This document shows, in pieces, positions 8,542-16,660 of a stretch of 64,000 nucleotides of DNA. Position numbers and translations under genes: made by a program. Position 1 is the first letter of the stretch, and the number at the start of each line of letters is the position of its first letter. The notes under the pieces were generated by a model, which saw nothing but the letters and a program-made list of their open reading frames with translations, ran no database searches and had not been told where the DNA came from. This stretch comes from JAVVHH01 sp963848035. GTDB lineage: Bacteria > Pseudomonadota > Alphaproteobacteria > Acetobacterales > Acetobacteraceae. The stretch spans positions 3,348,001 through 3,412,000 of the forward strand of contig CAWKCD010000001.1 of NCBI GenBank assembly GCA_963848035.1, written 5' to 3'.

Positions 8542-9510
8542 TTAGGCGAGGGGCGAGGCGAGGGTGAGGTCGGGGCGGCGGCAGGCAGTGAGGTGGTTGG
8601 CGGCGATCTCGGTGAGGGGCGGGATGGCGGCGGCGCATTCGGGTTCGGCGTAGCGGCAGCGGGTGCGGAAGGCGCAGCCGGAGGGGGGTGAGAGGGGGCT
8701 GGGGATGTCGCCTTCGAGGAGGATGCGCTGTCGCCGGGCTGCGATGTCGGGGACGGAGGAGAAGAGGGCTTCGGTGTAGGGGTGTCGGGGGCGGGTGAAG
8801 AGGGAGGCGGTGTCGGCGATCTCGACGATGCGGCCGAGATACATGACGGCGATGCGGTCGGAGATCAGGCCGACGACGGCGAGGTCGTGGGCGATGAAGA
8901 GGATGGCGAGGTTGAGCTCGGCGCGGAGGTCGAGCAGGAGGTTGACGATTTGGGCCTGGACCGAGACGTCGAGGGCGGAGACTGGCTCGTCGGCGACGAG
9001 GAGATCGGGGCCGCACATGAGCGCGCGGGCGATGCCGATGCGCTGGCGCTGGCCGCCGGAGAACTCGTGGGGGTAGCGGTCGGCCGAGGCGGGGGAGAGG
9101 CCGACGCGGTTGAGGGCTTGTTCGATGCGGGTGCGGCGGGCGGCGCGGGCGAGGGCGGGTTCGTGGACTTGCAGCGGGATGGCGAGGCTTTGCTCGACGG
9201 TCATGCGGGGGTTGAGGGAGGCGTCGGGGTCTTGGAAGACGATCTGCATGTGGCGGCGGGCGGGGCGAAGGGCGGCGCGGGAGGCATGGGCGATGTCTTG
9301 GCCGCGGAAACGGATGGCGCCGGAGGTGACGGGGTGGAGGCGCAGGATGGTGCGGCCGAGGGTGGTCTTGCCGGAGCCGCTTTCGCCGACGATCCCGAGG
9401 ACTTCGCCGGGGGCGATGGTGAAGCTGACGTCTTCGACGGCGCGGAGGGTTCGGCGGCCGGAGACTGGGTAGTGCTTGGAGAGGCCGCTCACGTCGAGGA
9501 GGGGCGTCAT
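8542..9510 (-). CDS. ABC transporter ATP-binding protein, OppF/DppF type
   Basis: A 322-residue ATPase subunit of a peptide-type importer. It shows Walker A GESGSGKTT, the signature FSGGQRQRIGIARAL, Walker B LLVADEPVSALD and the H-loop LFIAHDLAVV. The C-terminus carries the oligopeptide-type extension with Cys residues in 'GCAFRTRCRYAEPEC', a metal-cluster-like motif of this subfamily. Its ATG overlaps the stop of the preceding ATPase gene by four bases, which sets the start and implies translational coupling. Confidence 0.94.
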   Translation of the reverse strand: MTPLLDVSGLSKHYPVSGRRTLRAVEDVSFTIAPGEVLGIVGESGSGKTTLGRTILRLHPVTSGAIRFRGQDIAHASRAALRPARRHMQIVFQDPDASLNPRMTVEQSLAIPLQVHEPALARAARRTRIEQALNRVGLSPASADRYPHEFSGGQRQRIGIARALMCGPDLLVADEPVSALDVSVQAQIVNLLLDLRAELNLAILFIAHDLAVVGLISDRIAVMYLGRIVEIADTASLFTRPRHPYTEALFSSVPDIAARRQRILLEGDIPSPLSPPSGCAFRTRCRYAEPECAAAIPPLTEIAANHLTACRRPDLTLASPLA

Positions 9511-10493
9511 GCGAGTTCTCGCCAGCGGGCGCAGCGGACGGCGTGGGTTGGGGTGGCGGGGTCGAGAGCGGGGCGGGCGGTCTCGCAGCGCGCGGGTTGG
9601 TTGTGGGTGCAGCGGACGTGGAAGGTGCAGCCGCCGGGCCGGTTGATGGGGTCGGGGACGTTGCCGGGGATGGCGGCGAGGCGGGCGCCTTTGCGGGTCA
9701 GGACGTCGGAGAGGCGGGGGACGGAGGCGAGGAGGCCGGTGGTGTAGGGCATCAGCGGGTGGTGGAGGATGTCGGCGACCGGGGCGGCTTCGACGATTTG
9801 GCCGGCATACATGACGAGGACGCGGTCGGCGATCTCGGCGACGACGCCGAGGTTGTGGGTGATGAAGAGGACGGACATGCCGGTTTCGTCCTGGAGAGAG
9901 CGGATCAGGGCGAGGATCTGGGCTTGGATCGTGACGTCCAGGGCGGTGGTGGGCTCGTCGGCGATCAGGATCTTCGGGCGGCAGGCCAGCGCCATGGCGA
10001 TCATCGCGCGCTGGCGCATGCCGCCGGCGAGTTGGTGAGGGAAGGCGCGCGCGCGAAGGGCGGGCTCGGGGATGCCGACTTGCTCCAGGAGCGACACGGC
10101 GCGGGCGGCGGCGGCACTGGTAGAAATGCGCTCGTGGGTGAGGAGGGCTTCGCTGATCTGGGCGCCGATGCGGTGCACCGGGTTCAGGGAGGTCATCGGC
10201 TCCTGGAAGATCATGGCGATGTCGCGGCCGCGGATCGCTTCCATTTGGGATTCGGGAAGGGCGAGCAGGTCGGTGTCGCCGAGGCGGGCGTGGCCGGAGA
10301 TGGTGACGTTGGGGGGGCCGCCGAGGAGGCGCATGAGGGCCAGCGCGGTAACGGATTTGCCGGAGCTGGATTCGCCGACGAGGGCGAGGGTTTCGCCGGG
10401 GGCGAGATCGAAGGAGACGCCCTCGATGGCGGGGACACGGCCGCGGTCGCCGGTGAAGGTGACGTGCAGGTCGGTGACGGAGAGGAGCGTCAT
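9507..10493 (-). CDS. ABC transporter ATP-binding protein, OppD/DppD type
   Basis: A 328-residue ATPase partner of the preceding-type importer. Walker A reads GESSSGKS (Gly replaced by Ser at one variable position, catalytic Lys retained). The signature region reads LAGGMRQRAMIAMAL, an A for S variant common in OppD proteins. Walker B is ILIADEPTTALD and the H-loop LFITHNLGVV. The C-terminal Cys motif 'GCTFHVRCTHNQPARC' is present. It overlaps both neighbours by four bases, so the permease, DppD-like and DppF-like genes are translationally coupled. Confidence 0.94.
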   Translation of the reverse strand: MTLLSVTDLHVTFTGDRGRVPAIEGVSFDLAPGETLALVGESSSGKSVTALALMRLLGGPPNVTISGHARLGDTDLLALPESQMEAIRGRDIAMIFQEPMTSLNPVHRIGAQISEALLTHERISTSAAAARAVSLLEQVGIPEPALRARAFPHQLAGGMRQRAMIAMALACRPKILIADEPTTALDVTIQAQILALIRSLQDETGMSVLFITHNLGVVAEIADRVLVMYAGQIVEAAPVADILHHPLMPYTTGLLASVPRLSDVLTRKGARLAAIPGNVPDPINRPGGCTFHVRCTHNQPARCETARPALDPATPTHAVRCARWRELA

Positions 10494-11359
10494 CGTTGCA
10501 GGTCCAGGCGGGGGTCGAGCGCGTCGCGCAGGCCGTCGCCGAGGAAGTTGAAGCCGGTGACGGCGAGCGTGATGGCCGCACCCGGGAGGATGGCAAGGTA
10601 AGGGGCCTTGTTGAGGTATTCCTGGGCGTTGTTGAGCATGTTGCCCCAGGAGGGGGTGGGGGGCTGGATGCCGTAGCCGAGATAAGAGACGTAGCTCTCG
10701 AGCAGGATGGCGCGGGCGACGTTGAGCGTGGCGGCGACGACGATCGGGGCCATGATGTTGGGCAGGAGTTCGCGCAGCATGAGGTGGGCGTCGGAGACGC
10801 CGATGGCTTCGGCCGATATGACGTAGTCGCGCTCGCGCAATGAACGGACCTGGCCTTCGACGATGCGGGCGACCTCCATCCAGGAGGTGAGTGCGACGAT
10901 CAGGGTGATGGTGAGCACGCCGGGACTGACCAGGGCGGCCAGGGTGAGCAGCAGGAAGATGCTGGGGAAGCAGAGGACGGCGTCGACGAGGCGCATCAGC
11001 GCGGTGCCGATCCAACCGCCGTAGAACCCGGCGGCCAGTCCGACCAGGACGCCGGTGACGGTGCTGAGGCCCATGGCGGCGAAGCCGACCAACAGCGAGA
11101 TGCGGCCGGCGAGGAGGAGGCGGACGAGCTGGTCGCGTCCCAGCGGGTCGGAGCCCAGGAGGTGGGGGCCGGCGAAGGGCGGCTGGAAGCGGTGGCGGAG
11201 GTCGACGGCCAGCGCGTCGTAGGGAACCAACGAGGGGCCGATGGCGCAGGCGAGAATGAGGAACACCAGGGCGGCGAGGCCGAACATGGCGAGGCGGTGC
11301 CGGAACAGGCGGCGGAGCGCGGGGCGGCGAACGGTGCGCGGGGCGAGGGTGACGCTCAT
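10490..11359 (-). CDS. ABC transporter permease, DppC type
   Basis: A 289-residue inner-membrane permease with about six helices. The N-terminal cytoplasmic tail and first helix (LAMFGLAALVFLILACAIGP) are followed by 'HLLGSDPLGRDQLVRLL', a hallmark of DppC/OppC proteins. The EAA coupling loop reads 'VISAEAIGVSDAHLMLRELLPN'. It pairs with the DppB-type permease immediately upstream; ATGA overlaps flank it on both sides. Confidence 0.93.
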   Translation of the reverse strand: MSVTLAPRTVRRPALRRLFRHRLAMFGLAALVFLILACAIGPSLVPYDALAVDLRHRFQPPFAGPHLLGSDPLGRDQLVRLLLAGRISLLVGFAAMGLSTVTGVLVGLAAGFYGGWIGTALMRLVDAVLCFPSIFLLLTLAALVSPGVLTITLIVALTSWMEVARIVEGQVRSLRERDYVISAEAIGVSDAHLMLRELLPNIMAPIVVAATLNVARAILLESYVSYLGYGIQPPTPSWGNMLNNAQEYLNKAPYLAILPGAAITLAVTGFNFLGDGLRDALDPRLDLQR

Positions 11360-12306
11360 CTGACGCGGATCCGCGGGTCGGCGACGACATAGAGCAGGTC
11401 GGCGGCGAAATTGCCGATGAGGACGAGCAGGGCGGAGATCATCAGCAGGCCCATCACCACGGGATAGTCGCGGTAACCGATCGAATCGAGGAAGAGGCGG
11501 CCCATCCCGGGCCAGGTGAAGACCGTTTCGGTGACCAGCGCGCCGCCGAGCAGGGTGGGGAGTTGCAGCCCGGCGACTGTGATCATCGGCAGCAGGGCGT
11601 TGCGCAGCGCGTGTTTGATGAGGACGGCGCGGCGGGGGACGCCTTTGGCGCGCGCGGTGCGGATGTAGTCCTGCGAGATCACGTCGAGCATCGAGGCGCG
11701 CATGAAGCGGCTCCAGGTGGCGACGGTGACGAGGGTGAGGACGGCGCAGGGCAGCACGAGGTGCCTGGCGTAGTCGAGCAGGCCGGTCTCGCCGGAGCTG
11801 TACATGTTGCCGGAGGGGAGCCAGGCGAGCTCGACGGCGAAGAGGTAGATCATGACCAGGCCGAACCAGAAGGTCGGGATGGAGAGGGCGACCATGGCGC
11901 CGATGGTGGCGAGGTAGTCGGCCACGGAATAGCGGCGAATGGCGCCGAGGACGCCGACCCAGGTGCCGATCAGGATGGAGAGGAGGGTGGAGCTCGCCAT
12001 CAGTTCGATCGTGGCGGGGAGGTGCGAGAAGATGACCGAGAGGACGGGTGCGCCGTCGCGGTAGGAGTGGCCCCAGTCGCCGGTGAGCAGGCGGGCGGCC
12101 CAATCGAGGTATTGGATCGGGATCGGGCGGTCGAGGCCCATCTGGTGCGAGATCTGGGCGAGGGTTTCGGCGGACATGCCGGGGACCATGGCGAACTGGC
12201 TGAGCGGGCCGCCGGGGGTGAGGTGGAGCAGGCCGAAGCCGATCATCGAGGTGAGAACGAGGAGCACGAGGCTCTGGCCGGCGCGGTGCAGGATGGTGCG
12301 GAGCAT
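11356..12306 (-). CDS. ABC transporter permease, DppB type
   Basis: A 316-residue inner-membrane permease with about six helices. The N-terminal 'SLVLLVLTSMIGFGLLHLTPGGP' and 'LGLDRPIPIQYLDW'-like segment are typical of DppB/OppB. The EAA loop is 'YIRTARAKGVPRRAVLIKHALRN'. It follows a DAO-family oxidoreductase gene by one base and overlaps the DppC-type gene by four. Substrate as for the operon: probably a small peptide or amino-acid conjugate. Confidence 0.93.
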   Translation of the reverse strand: MLRTILHRAGQSLVLLVLTSMIGFGLLHLTPGGPLSQFAMVPGMSAETLAQISHQMGLDRPIPIQYLDWAARLLTGDWGHSYRDGAPVLSVIFSHLPATIELMASSTLLSILIGTWVGVLGAIRRYSVADYLATIGAMVALSIPTFWFGLVMIYLFAVELAWLPSGNMYSSGETGLLDYARHLVLPCAVLTLVTVATWSRFMRASMLDVISQDYIRTARAKGVPRRAVLIKHALRNALLPMITVAGLQLPTLLGGALVTETVFTWPGMGRLFLDSIGYRDYPVVMGLLMISALLVLIGNFAADLLYVVADPRIRVR

Positions 12307-12307
12307 C

Positions 12308-13471
12308 TCAGCCGTGCAGGGTGAGCGTTTCCGCCGCCGCCGCCGCGTGCGCGAAGCGGGATCGCGAGAAAGGCTCGATGGGGAGGTTGGGGCTTTGGTC
12401 GCGGGCGAGGGCGGCGCAGATGCGACCGGTGACCGGGCCGAGGCAGAAGCCGTGTCCGGAGAAGCCCATGGCGAGGATGAGGCCGCGGGGCTCGGGGGCG
12501 GCTTCGAGGACGGGGAGGGCGTCGGGGGTGGAGTCGATGAGGCCGACCCAGGTGTCGTCGAGCGGGGCTTCGGAAGCGGCGGGGACGAGGGCGCCGAAGA
12601 GCGTGGCGACGTGGGCGATGTCGGCGATCCTGGGGCGCAGGCGCGGGCCGGTGGCCGGGCTGCCGGGGAAGGCGGGGTCGCCGGTCCAGGGGCCGCCGCT
12701 GCCGGTGAAGCGGAAGCGGCCGTCGACTTCCTGGCGGCCGGCGCAGGAGGCGTCGGCGACGCCGACGACTTGGGCGAGGATGGGCGCGACGGGGACGCTG
12801 CGCAGGAGGGTGACCGCCTGGGGCGTCATGGGGACGTGCAGGCCGAGCGGGTCGAGCAGGGCGTTGCCCATGATGCCGGTGGCCAGGACGATGCGGGCGC
12901 AGGGGATGGTGGCGCGGTCGGTGCGCAGCGCGGTGACGCGGCCATGGCCGGTTTCGATGGACAGCGCGGTCTCGCCGAAGCGGAGTTCGGCGCCGGCGCG
13001 TTCGGCTGCGGCAATGAACGCGGCGACGGTGGCGTGCGGGTCGGCATGGCCGTCGGTCGGGCAGTAGGAGGCGCCGACGACGTGATCGGCGATGGCGGGG
13101 GCGAGGGCGTGCAGGGCGGCGTGGTCGAGGAGTTCGAGCTCGAGGCCGGCGTGTTTTTGTTGCGCGACCATGGCGGCGAGTTGGGCGAGGTCGGCTTCGG
13201 TGCGGGCGAGGCGGAGGTTGCCGCGCCTGGTGTAGTGGGTGGGCGCGTCGAGCTTGTCGGCGAGGTGCTCCCAGTCGGCGACGGCGGCTTGGGCGAGCGG
13301 GAGTTCGGCGGGGTCGCGGCCGGATTGGCGGACGCCGGCGAGCGTCCAACCGCTGGCCATGGCGGCAGGGCCCCAGCGGTCGACCAAGGCCACTTCCAGC
13401 CCGGCGGTCGCGAGTTCGTAGGCGGTGGCGGCGCCGCTGATCCCGGCGCCGACGACGACCACGTCGGTCAT
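12308..13471 (-). CDS. FAD-dependent oxidoreductase, DAO family
   Basis: A 387-residue cytoplasmic flavoprotein, second DAO homologue of this operon. The FAD motif VVVVGAGISGAATAYELA starts at about residue 4. The C-terminal motif 'GFSGHGFCLGPVTGRI' matches its operon partner, but the rest diverges, so the two are not a recent duplication. It could act on a different step or stereoisomer of the transported compound. The start overlaps the SDR stop by four bases. Glycine, sarcosine or D-amino-acid oxidation are the likeliest chemistries. Confidence 0.9.
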   Translation of the reverse strand: MTDVVVVGAGISGAATAYELATAGLEVALVDRWGPAAMASGWTLAGVRQSGRDPAELPLAQAAVADWEHLADKLDAPTHYTRRGNLRLARTEADLAQLAAMVAQQKHAGLELELLDHAALHALAPAIADHVVGASYCPTDGHADPHATVAAFIAAAERAGAELRFGETALSIETGHGRVTALRTDRATIPCARIVLATGIMGNALLDPLGLHVPMTPQAVTLLRSVPVAPILAQVVGVADASCAGRQEVDGRFRFTGSGGPWTGDPAFPGSPATGPRLRPRIADIAHVATLFGALVPAASEAPLDDTWVGLIDSTPDALPVLEAAPEPRGLILAMGFSGHGFCLGPVTGRICAALARDQSPNLPIEPFSRSRFAHAAAAAETLTLHG

Positions 13472-14163
13472 AGGAAGGGCTCCAGCCGGCAATTGACCAG
13501 GAGTTCGCCGATGGTGGCGTTGTTGGGGAGGCGGAGCATGGTGCCGATGAGTTCGGCGATGTCGGCCGGGCTGCTCATCTGGGCGCGAGGGAAGGTGGTG
13601 ACCCCTGAGGTCATGTCGGTGGCGACGAAGCCGGGACAGACGGCGGTGGCGCGGATGCCGTGGTCCCAGCCTTCGCGGCGGACGGCTTGGGTGAGGGCGA
13701 TCAGAGAGAACTTGCTCATCGCGTAGCCGAGGTTCTCGTTGGCGACGCGCTTGCCGGAGAGCGACGCAACGTTGACGACGCGGCCTTCGCCGCATTGGCG
13801 CAGCGCGGGGAGGGCGGCGCGGATCAGGCGCATCGGCGCCTTGACGTTGACGGCGAAGAGCTGGTCGAGCGGGGTCTCGTCCTCGTCGGCGAGCTTGAAC
13901 TTGGTGTTGATCCCAGCGGCGTTGACGAGGGCATGCAGCGCGCCGAAACGATCGAGGGTGGCGGCGAGCCAGGCGTTCGGGCTGTCGGGGTCCTCGGCAT
14001 CGTAACGGTGCAGCAGGAGGCGGGGGGAGGGGGCGAGACCGCTCTTGTCGCGAGTGCAGGCGGAGACGTGCCAGCCGGTCTCGAGCAGGTGCTCGACGGT
14101 GGCGCGGCCGATGCCGCGTGATGCGCCGCTGACCATGGCGATGCGGCCGGTGCCGTTCAGCAC
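13468..14163 (-). CDS. Short-chain dehydrogenase/reductase
   Basis: A 231-residue NAD(P)-dependent oxidoreductase. The N-terminal cofactor motif 'MVSGASRGIGRAT' is the classical TGxxxGxG variant. NAG appears as 'LVNAAGIN', and the active site is Ser in 'VNVASLSGKR' with Tyr-x3-Lys as YAMSK. These are complete for a classical SDR. It is the first gene of the minus-strand operon and so lies next to the divergent promoter shared with the GntR gene. It may reduce a keto acid or aldehyde produced by the neighbouring oxidases; that role is inference. Confidence 0.92.
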   Translation of the reverse strand: MLNGTGRIAMVSGASRGIGRATVEHLLETGWHVSACTRDKSGLAPSPRLLLHRYDAEDPDSPNAWLAATLDRFGALHALVNAAGINTKFKLADEDETPLDQLFAVNVKAPMRLIRAALPALRQCGEGRVVNVASLSGKRVANENLGYAMSKFSLIALTQAVRREGWDHGIRATAVCPGFVATDMTSGVTTFPRAQMSSPADIAELIGTMLRLPNNATIGELLVNCRLEPFL

Positions 14164-14265
14164 GGCGTACGCACAGCATTTGAGCGGTCTGTGCTCATTT
14201 CGACTGCATATTCATCAATGCACTGCTTGGCTGTTGTGTTCTGCATCCGATTACGGCACGTATAC
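14164..14265. promoter_or_regulatory. Divergent promoter region with possible GntR operator
   Basis: This 102-bp gap separates the SDR-led operon (minus) from the GntR-led operon (plus) and is visibly richer in A/T than its surroundings. It contains small inverted repeats: GCACAG at 14171-14176 with CTGTGC at 14189-14194, and TGCAT at 14205-14209 with ATGCA at 14218-14222. A GTATAC palindrome at 14260-14265 directly abuts the regulator's ATG; GTATAC cores occur in FCD-type GntR operators. That the regulator controls both operons is inference. Confidence 0.4.
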
Positions 14266-14976
14266 ATGGTGGATGCAAGGTCGAACTGGCCGAGAGGAGT
14301 TCGCGAGTTGGTGTTGGCCAGCGTTGTGGAGGCAGATCGACGGTCGGCGCGGGAGCGCGTCTACGCCTATGTGCGGGACGGGATCCTGACGCGGCGGATC
14401 AAGCCCGGCGCTTTCCTCGAAGAAGAGCAGGTCTCGGCGGCGGTCGGCGTGTCGCGGACGCCGGTGCGGGAGGCGTTCCATCGTCTGGCGGCGGAACGGT
14501 ACCTCGACCTGTTGCCGCGACGGGGCGCGCTGGTGCGGCAGGTGACGGCGCAGGAGCTGCTGGACGTTTACGAGGTGCGGCGGGTGATCGAGACGCATGC
14601 GGCGCGGCGGCTTTGCGCCGAGGGCAAAGCGGTGCCGGCGCGGGCTTGGGAGCTGCTGCGGGAGATGCAGGCGGAGCCGGCGATCGACGAGCATGTCGAG
14701 CTGGACCAGGCGTTCCATCGATCCTTGATCGAGACGTTGGCCAACGATGTGCTGACCGAGATGTACGACGCTTTGCGGTCGCGGCAGCAGCGTGTCGCGC
14801 TGTCGGCGTTCGGGGCGATGCCGGCGCGGATCCAGGCCATCCTCGCGGAGCACGAGGCGCTGCTGGAAGCGCTGACGGCCCGGGATTCGGCGCTGGCGGA
14901 GCGGGTGTTGGAGCGGCATTTGCGGCCGTTGGCGGAAGTGATGGCGCAATTGGATGGAGGGTCGAGCAATGGCTAA
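14266..14976 (+). CDS. GntR family transcriptional regulator, FCD (FadR-like) subfamily
   Basis: A 236-residue DNA-binding regulator. The N-terminal winged helix-turn-helix spans about residues 25-90, with 'GVSRTPVREAFHRLAAE' as the recognition helix region. The all-helical FCD ligand domain follows, with 'YEVRRVIETHAARR', 'LDQAFHRSLIE' and 'EHEALLEALTARD', which carry the Asp/His metal-site residues typical of the family. ATG 14266 was chosen over an upstream in-frame ATG (14191), because the extra residues would be unlike any HTH N-terminus. It overlaps the RraA-like gene by eight bases. It probably responds to an acid intermediate and controls the flanking operons. Confidence 0.9.
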   Translation: MVDARSNWPRGVRELVLASVVEADRRSARERVYAYVRDGILTRRIKPGAFLEEEQVSAAVGVSRTPVREAFHRLAAERYLDLLPRRGALVRQVTAQELLDVYEVRRVIETHAARRLCAEGKAVPARAWELLREMQAEPAIDEHVELDQAFHRSLIETLANDVLTEMYDALRSRQQRVALSAFGAMPARIQAILAEHEALLEALTARDSALAERVLERHLRPLAEVMAQLDGGSSNG

Positions 14977-15634
14977 ATACGAAGTCAATCCGATGCCGGC
15001 GGCGATCAGCGCCGAGGTGGTGGCGTTGCTGGAACTGACGGAGACGGCGACGGTGGGGCATTGGCGCCACTGGGGGTTCTGCGACCGCGGGATCCAGCCG
15101 CTATTGCGCAAGCGCCGGGTCGCGGGGACGGCGGTGACGCTGATGATCCCGGGGCCGGACAGCACGCTGCTGCATCATGCGCTGGGGTTGTTGCGGCCGG
15201 GGGATATCCTCGTGGTCGATCGGCTGGGCGATGACCGGCATGCGTGTTGGGGCGGCGGCGTGACGGTGGCGGCGAAGGCGGCGGGCGCGAAGGCGGGCGT
15301 GGTGGACGGGCCGTGCACCGACATGGAGGAGATCGAGGCGTCGGACTTCCCGATGTGGTGCCGCGGCATGGCGCCGATCACGACGCGGATCTACGATCTC
15401 GGCGGCGCGCTGAACCGGCCGGTCAGTATTGGCGGGGCGGTGGTGATGCCGGGCGACGCGGTGCTGTGCGACGATACGGGCGTGCTGATCCTGCCGGCAG
15501 CCGAGGCCGAAAGCGAGGCGCGGCGGGCGATCGAGCGGCAGGCGGCGGGGCTGGTGAGCCAAGGCAAGGTGGCGGCGGGAGCCAAGCTGGGCGACCTCAG
15601 CGGCGCCTCGACGAAAGTTCTTGCATCGATCTGA
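14969..15634 (+). CDS. RraA-like / HMG aldolase-type family protein
   Basis: A 221-residue protein of the RraA fold, which includes regulators of RNase E and class II 4-hydroxy-4-methyl-2-oxoglutarate/oxaloacetate aldolases or decarboxylases. Visible signatures are 'GDILVVDRLGDDRHACWGGG', with the G-G phosphate/oxo-acid loop, and 'AGVVDGPCTDMEEI', equivalent to the DGxxRD motif. In this copy the usual Arg is replaced: the segment reads DGPCTD. 'GDAVLCDDTGVLILP' follows. The start at 14969 has a GGAGG site and overlaps the regulator's stop. In a catabolic operon an oxo-acid lyase/decarboxylase role is more likely than RNase E control. Confidence 0.82.
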   Translation: MAKYEVNPMPAAISAEVVALLELTETATVGHWRHWGFCDRGIQPLLRKRRVAGTAVTLMIPGPDSTLLHHALGLLRPGDILVVDRLGDDRHACWGGGVTVAAKAAGAKAGVVDGPCTDMEEIEASDFPMWCRGMAPITTRIYDLGGALNRPVSIGGAVVMPGDAVLCDDTGVLILPAAEAESEARRAIERQAAGLVSQGKVAAGAKLGDLSGASTKVLASI

Positions 15635-15648
15635 GCGGGAGACGGGTC

Positions 15649-16659
15649 ATGAAATTCGTTTTGCTTGCCGCAACGCTGCTGAGCGCGCCGGCCTGGGCCG
15701 AGAGCGCGGTGGTCATGGCCTATTCGGACAAGCCATTCCAGGACAACTACACCGAAACGGTGCTGAAGCCGTTCGGGGAGGCTTCGTTCCACGGCAGCGC
15801 CGGGTCGGCGACGATGCTGGGGGAGCTGCGGACGCAGCGGACGGATCCGCAGGTCGACGTCGTGATCATGGATGCGACGACGGCGGCGATCGCGTGTGCG
15901 GAGGGGCTGGTCGAGAAGATCACGCCGGACATGCTGCCGGTCATGGCGGATCTGGATGCGCAAGCGCGGGATCCGAACGGGTGCGGCCCGGCGGTCACGT
16001 TCGACAGTTTCGTCGTGATCTACGACAGCGAGAAGGTGAAGCCGGCGCCGACCTCGATCATGGCGTTGCGCGATCCGGCTTGGAAGGGGCTTGTGGGGAT
16101 GTCGGCGCCGCCGAACATCCAGGCGCTGGCATTGACGGCGATCCTGGCGAAGGCGGAGGGCGGCGACTGGCACAAGCCGGATGCGGCGTTCAAGACGTTG
16201 GCGTCGATCGCACCGAACGTGCAGACGTTCGATCCGCAGCCGGACGGGCAGACGCTGGTGCTGAACGGGACGCTGGCGTTCTCGACCAATTGGAACGCGC
16301 GGGCGCAGTTGGCGCATGATCGTTCCGGGGGCAAGCTGGGCGTGATGGTGCCGAGCGAGGGCACCGTCCTGCAGATGAACATGATCAATCTGGTGAAGGG
16401 TGCGCCGCATCGGGCGGCGGGGTTGGCGTTCATGAAATATGCGCTCTCGGCGCCGGCACAGAAGGCGTTCACGGAGCGGATGTTCTACGGGCCGACCAAC
16501 GCCAAAGCGGGCGTCGATGCGGAGGCCGCGGCGCGGACCAGCGCCGGGGCGGCGAACGCGGCGAAGATCATCCCGCTGGATTGGAACGAGATGGTGAAGT
16601 TGCGGGACGGGTGGACGCAGCGCTGGCGGCGCGAGGTGATCTCGGCCGGAGGGCGGTGA
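15649..16659 (+). CDS. ABC transporter substrate-binding protein, polyamine/iron-like family 1
   Basis: A 336-residue periplasmic binding protein. It has a clear Sec signal, MKFVLLAATLLSAPAWA, with cleavage after AWA near residue 17. The mature part shows the PotD/FbpA-type fold: 'VVMAYSDKPFQDNYTETVLK', 'VDVVIMDATTAAIACAEGLV', 'GPAVTFDSFVVIYDSEKV'. The following genes encode a PotA-type ATPase and two PotB/PotC-type permeases, completing one importer. Ligands of this family include putrescine/spermidine, other cationic amines and Fe(III); the adjacent arginase-fold and oxidase genes favour an amine or guanidino compound. Confidence 0.92.
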   Translation: MKFVLLAATLLSAPAWAESAVVMAYSDKPFQDNYTETVLKPFGEASFHGSAGSATMLGELRTQRTDPQVDVVIMDATTAAIACAEGLVEKITPDMLPVMADLDAQARDPNGCGPAVTFDSFVVIYDSEKVKPAPTSIMALRDPAWKGLVGMSAPPNIQALALTAILAKAEGGDWHKPDAAFKTLASIAPNVQTFDPQPDGQTLVLNGTLAFSTNWNARAQLAHDRSGGKLGVMVPSEGTVLQMNMINLVKGAPHRAAGLAFMKYALSAPAQKAFTERMFYGPTNAKAGVDAEAAARTSAGAANAAKIIPLDWNEMVKLRDGWTQRWRREVISAGGR

Positions 16660-16660
16660 C

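Noticed and set aside
12308..13471. The two DAO oxidases of the minus operon as a recent duplication or mobile element
   Set aside because: They share only family motifs, differ in length and have no flanking repeats or transposase genes.
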